From Ignavibacteriaceae bacterium (lineage in GTDB: Bacteria > Bacteroidota > Ignavibacteria > Ignavibacteriales > Ignavibacteriaceae), in contig JAHBUO010000022.1 in assembly GCA_019638025.1 (NCBI GenBank), forward strand, positions 1 to 32,963: a stretch of 32,963 nucleotides of DNA. Direction: 5' to 3'. Both the position numbers and the translations under genes were made by a program. Shown here in pieces: positions 31,005-32,963 of this stretch. The stretch's first letter is position 1. Each line of letters starts with the position of its first letter. Under the pieces are notes generated by a model that had not been told where the DNA came from, ran no database searches, and was given only the letters and a program-made list of their open reading frames with translations.

Positions 31005-31499
31005 CTAATATAAAATCAAAAAGAAGGAAAGACTTTCAACACCGGGATTGTAATCGGCAAATCCACCATTAGATATGTGATTAAAGCTCATACCAACGCG
31101 CAGACCCTTTTTTTTAACGTAGGAAATCCCAACTTGTGATCTAAATTCTAAGAGATTACCAAGATCTTTACCCCTGCCTTTTGTATAAAGACCTATTGCA
31201 AAACTTGGTGTAATAAAATAAGAATCGAAGATTATCTCTTTGCATAAACCAAAGTAAAAATAATTACTCATCTTTGAAGTAGTCATTATTCCAATGATTT
31301 GATTTAATGTCAGAAAGTCGGTTATATTTGCCCGAAGCTCAATTCCGCTCTCAAGTACTCCGATATCTTTTTCTAATGCATTAAATTTTCCAAATGAGAA
31401 TACAAAAGATGAGAAGTTTTGTGAAAAGGCGCTATTATAAAGGACAAAGCTTAGAATCATTATAAATAGCGCCTTCGTTAAAGTGTTTTTACTTTTCAC
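31005..31499 (-). CDS. PagL-like lipid A 3-O-deacylase
   Basis: A 164-aa outer-membrane beta-barrel with a signal peptide (about 1-27, ending SAFSQ). The C-terminal signature RVGMSFNHISNGG followed by NPGVES matches PagL: catalytic H141 and S143 with E155. PagL removes the 3-O acyl chain from lipid A. It starts 12 bp after the aldo/keto reductase gene and is probably co-transcribed with it. The protein ends FFLILY, with the aromatic-type end expected for barrels. Confidence 0.85.
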   Translation of the reverse strand: MKSKNTLTKALFIMILSFVLYNSAFSQNFSSFVFSFGKFNALEKDIGVLESGIELRANITDFLTLNQIIGIMTTSKMSNYFYFGLCKEIIFDSYFITPSFAIGLYTKGRGKDLGNLLEFRSQVGISYVKKKGLRVGMSFNHISNGGFADYNPGVESLSFFLILY

Positions 31500-31511
31500 C
31501 GAGTAAATACC

Positions 31512-32528
31512 TTATTGATTAACTATTCGATCTTGCTGCATAAAATCAACCATCCAGCCGGGATATTCCGGATCAAGTTTGCTTACTTCATCTAATTTTC
31601 TCAGCCCATCTTCTGTAAAAGTTATTTCAGTGGACTTTAGATTATCTTTTAACTGGGTTTCATTTTTAACGCCTATTATAACACTCGAAACAACTTTCTG
31701 ATGTAATAACCACGCTAAAGCAACTTGAGCAACTGAAGCATTATGTGTTTTACCTAATTCATTCATCACATCAATAATATTAAAAGCTTTTTCTTTATTG
31801 ATTGGTGGAAAGTCAAATTCTTTTCTTCTCGAATTTTCTTCCGGCATTTGATTTCTTCTGTATTTACCGGACAAAAATCCTCCAGCAAGTGGACTCCATA
31901 CCATCAAACCCAATTTTTGATCTTTAAGCAATGGTACAATTTCTCTTTCCAAATCTCTCCCAGCAATCGAATAATAAGCTTGAAGCGATTTGAATTTATT
32001 GAAACCATTTTTATCAGATATCCACAAACTCTTCATCAATTGCCAGGCTGTTAAGTTAGAACATCCGATGTACCTGACTTTTCCGCTTTTGACCAAATCA
32101 TCTAAAGCACGTAATGTTTCTTCAAGAGGTGTAAGTATATCGAAACCGTGAATCTGATAGAGATCAATATAATCTGTTCCAAGTCTCTTTAAGCTTTCAT
32201 CAACTTGCTGCATAATGTGAACTCGTGATAAACCAACATCATTAACGCCTTCACCCATTTTGCCTCTAACTTTCGTTGCAAGGATTACATTTTTTCTTTT
32301 CGTAGCTAAAGACTTCCCGAGTATCTGCTCTGAAATACCAGTCGAATAAATGTTCGCAGTATCAAAAAAGTTAATACCGGCGTCTATTGCAATACCCACC
32401 AATCTATCGGCTTCGTCTTGTTGTGTTTTACCAACATTAGCCCACATATCAGTGCCTCCAAAACCCATAGTGCCAAAACACAATTCGGATATCAAAACAC
32501 CTGTATCTCCTAAAGTTCGATATTTCAT
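31512..32528 (-). CDS. Aldo/keto reductase
   Basis: A 338-aa NADPH-dependent oxidoreductase with a TIM barrel. The catalytic tetrad is intact: D56, Y61, K86 and H127. The start motif MKYRTLGDTGVLISELCFGT and the DLYQIHGFD segment are typical of the AKR11/12-like group. It reduces aldehydes or ketones; the physiological substrate cannot be told. No strong ribosome site is visible at 32528. Confidence 0.93.
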   Translation of the reverse strand: MKYRTLGDTGVLISELCFGTMGFGGTDMWANVGKTQQDEADRLVGIAIDAGINFFDTANIYSTGISEQILGKSLATKRKNVILATKVRGKMGEGVNDVGLSRVHIMQQVDESLKRLGTDYIDLYQIHGFDILTPLEETLRALDDLVKSGKVRYIGCSNLTAWQLMKSLWISDKNGFNKFKSLQAYYSIAGRDLEREIVPLLKDQKLGLMVWSPLAGGFLSGKYRRNQMPEENSRRKEFDFPPINKEKAFNIIDVMNELGKTHNASVAQVALAWLLHQKVVSSVIIGVKNETQLKDNLKSTEITFTEDGLRKLDEVSKLDPEYPGWMVDFMQQDRIVNQ

Positions 32529-32646
32529 ATTTTCACCTTTTTTTGAATCTTTAAAATTATTTAGTAACTATATGTTTTTTATATAATATTTGCTTGCAAC
32601 CGGAGTTGCTAAAGTGATTGCGTGAGAATATATAATCAGAAAGCGA

Positions 32647-32850
32647 TTACTTCACTTCCACTTCAACAACTTCACCTTTAAACTCACATTTCTTATGAGC
32701 TCCATCGCAAAATGGTTTATTTGATGATTGCCCGCATCGGCAAAGTGCAATCATTTTTTGAGAAAGAATCTCTTCTTTCCCATCTTTTATTAACTTTGCT
32801 TCGGTTACTTCAAGCAAATATGGACCGTTTTCAGCAGCTTTAATTTTCAT
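32647..32850 (-). CDS. CDGSH-type iron-sulfur protein
   Basis: A 67-aa protein with one CDGSH domain: CRCGQSSNKPFCDGAH gives ligands C37, C39, C48 and H52 for a [2Fe-2S] cluster. The N-terminal half is a small beta domain. AAGGAG precedes the ATG at 32850, and it follows the partial gene at the window end by about 14 bp. Probably an electron-transfer or redox-sensing protein. Confidence 0.92.
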   Translation of the reverse strand: MKIKAAENGPYLLEVTEAKLIKDGKEEILSQKMIALCRCGQSSNKPFCDGAHKKCEFKGEVVEVEVK

Positions 32851-32864
32851 GGTATTCTCCTTTA

Positions 32865-32963
32865 TTATTTTTTATAAACATTTAACAGAAAATCTTTAAG
32901 ATCAACCGGTTTTCTTCCAAGTAATTTCTCGAGAGTAGGATCAATAAAATCAAATTCACCGGC
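32865..32963 (-). CDS. Partial C-terminus, NmrA/SDR-like NAD(P)-binding protein
   Basis: The window cuts this gene; only the last 32 residues are visible (FDFIDPTLEKLLGRKPVDLK then DFLLNVYKK). The L-x-R-x-P-x-x-x-x-x-F pattern is the usual end of NmrA-like atypical short-chain dehydrogenases. It precedes the CDGSH gene closely and is probably in the same operon. Confidence 0.6.
   Translation of the reverse strand, partial: AGEFDFIDPTLEKLLGRKPVDLKDFLLNVYKK

Overview
The window is AT-rich bacterial DNA, roughly one third G+C by eye. The chromosomal part (lipoprotein membrane-fusion protein, HAE1-type RND pump, TolC-like channel, PagL-like lipid A deacylase) marks a Gram-negative. Gene style and composition suggest the Bacteroidota/Chlorobiota/Ignavibacteria group, most likely an ignavibacterium-like lineage. 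That placement is inference; there is no marker gene.

Layout. Bases 1-74 are a complete tRNA-Asp(GTC) followed by a strong terminator. A tyrosine recombinase gene sits directly behind it, pointing back at the tRNA, which is the usual left end of a tRNA-integrated element. From there to about 23.47 kb is an integrative, probably mobilizable element. Its modules are: (a) integrase, an excisionase-like HTH protein and a gene-free control region with iterons, three promoters and a self-contained small RNA gene (0.1-2.4 kb); (b) cargo (2.7-10 kb): a GH16-like protein, a small coiled-coil protein, a convergent AAA ATPase/subtilase pair resembling the IetA/IetS defence or plasmid-stability system, a decayed SET-domain gene and a frameshifted AlbA_2 (Schlafen-like) gene; (c) a DNA-transfer/replication block (10.2-14.6 kb): small membrane protein, Toprim-like protein, a stand-alone structured RNA resembling the HEARO/omega-RNA family, a VirD4/TraG-type ATPase, a coiled-coil protein, a zinc-ribbon protein and a winged-helix/nuclease-fold protein; (d) a two-gene envelope cassette with CsgG/FlgO-like domains (14.9-17.2 kb, opposite strand); (e) an ERF single-strand-annealing operon with a small protein carrying an SSB-like C-terminal tip, a ribbon-helix-helix protein and several tiny zinc-ribbon proteins (17.3-20.1 kb); (f) a RadC-ArdC-replication-relaxation module (20.3-23.1 kb).

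The element is rich in DNA/RNA secondary structure. Three 110-140 bp branched inverted repeats precede genes at 17.7, 22.2 and 23.2 kb. Two RNA genes have their own promoter and terminator. Three promoters on both strands share an identical 15-mer around an extended -10 box. No classical relaxase, VirB4 or replication initiator is visible, and no second copy of the tRNA end was found, so the right boundary is inferred from a truncated reading frame at 23470-23550.

From 23.58 kb on the DNA looks chromosomal: a minus-strand efflux operon (TetR - TolC - membrane-fusion lipoprotein - RND pump - PII-like protein - crotonase-fold protein lacking both catalytic glutamates), then an aldo/keto reductase with a PagL-like gene, a CDGSH iron-sulfur protein and the cut-off C-terminus of an NmrA-like protein at the window end.

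The best candidates for something undescribed are the stand-alone omega-RNA-like gene at 11283-11508 (no IscB in the window), the repeated 15-mer promoter unit linking it to the left-end control region, the sRNA at 2208-2327, and the convergent IetAS-like pair.
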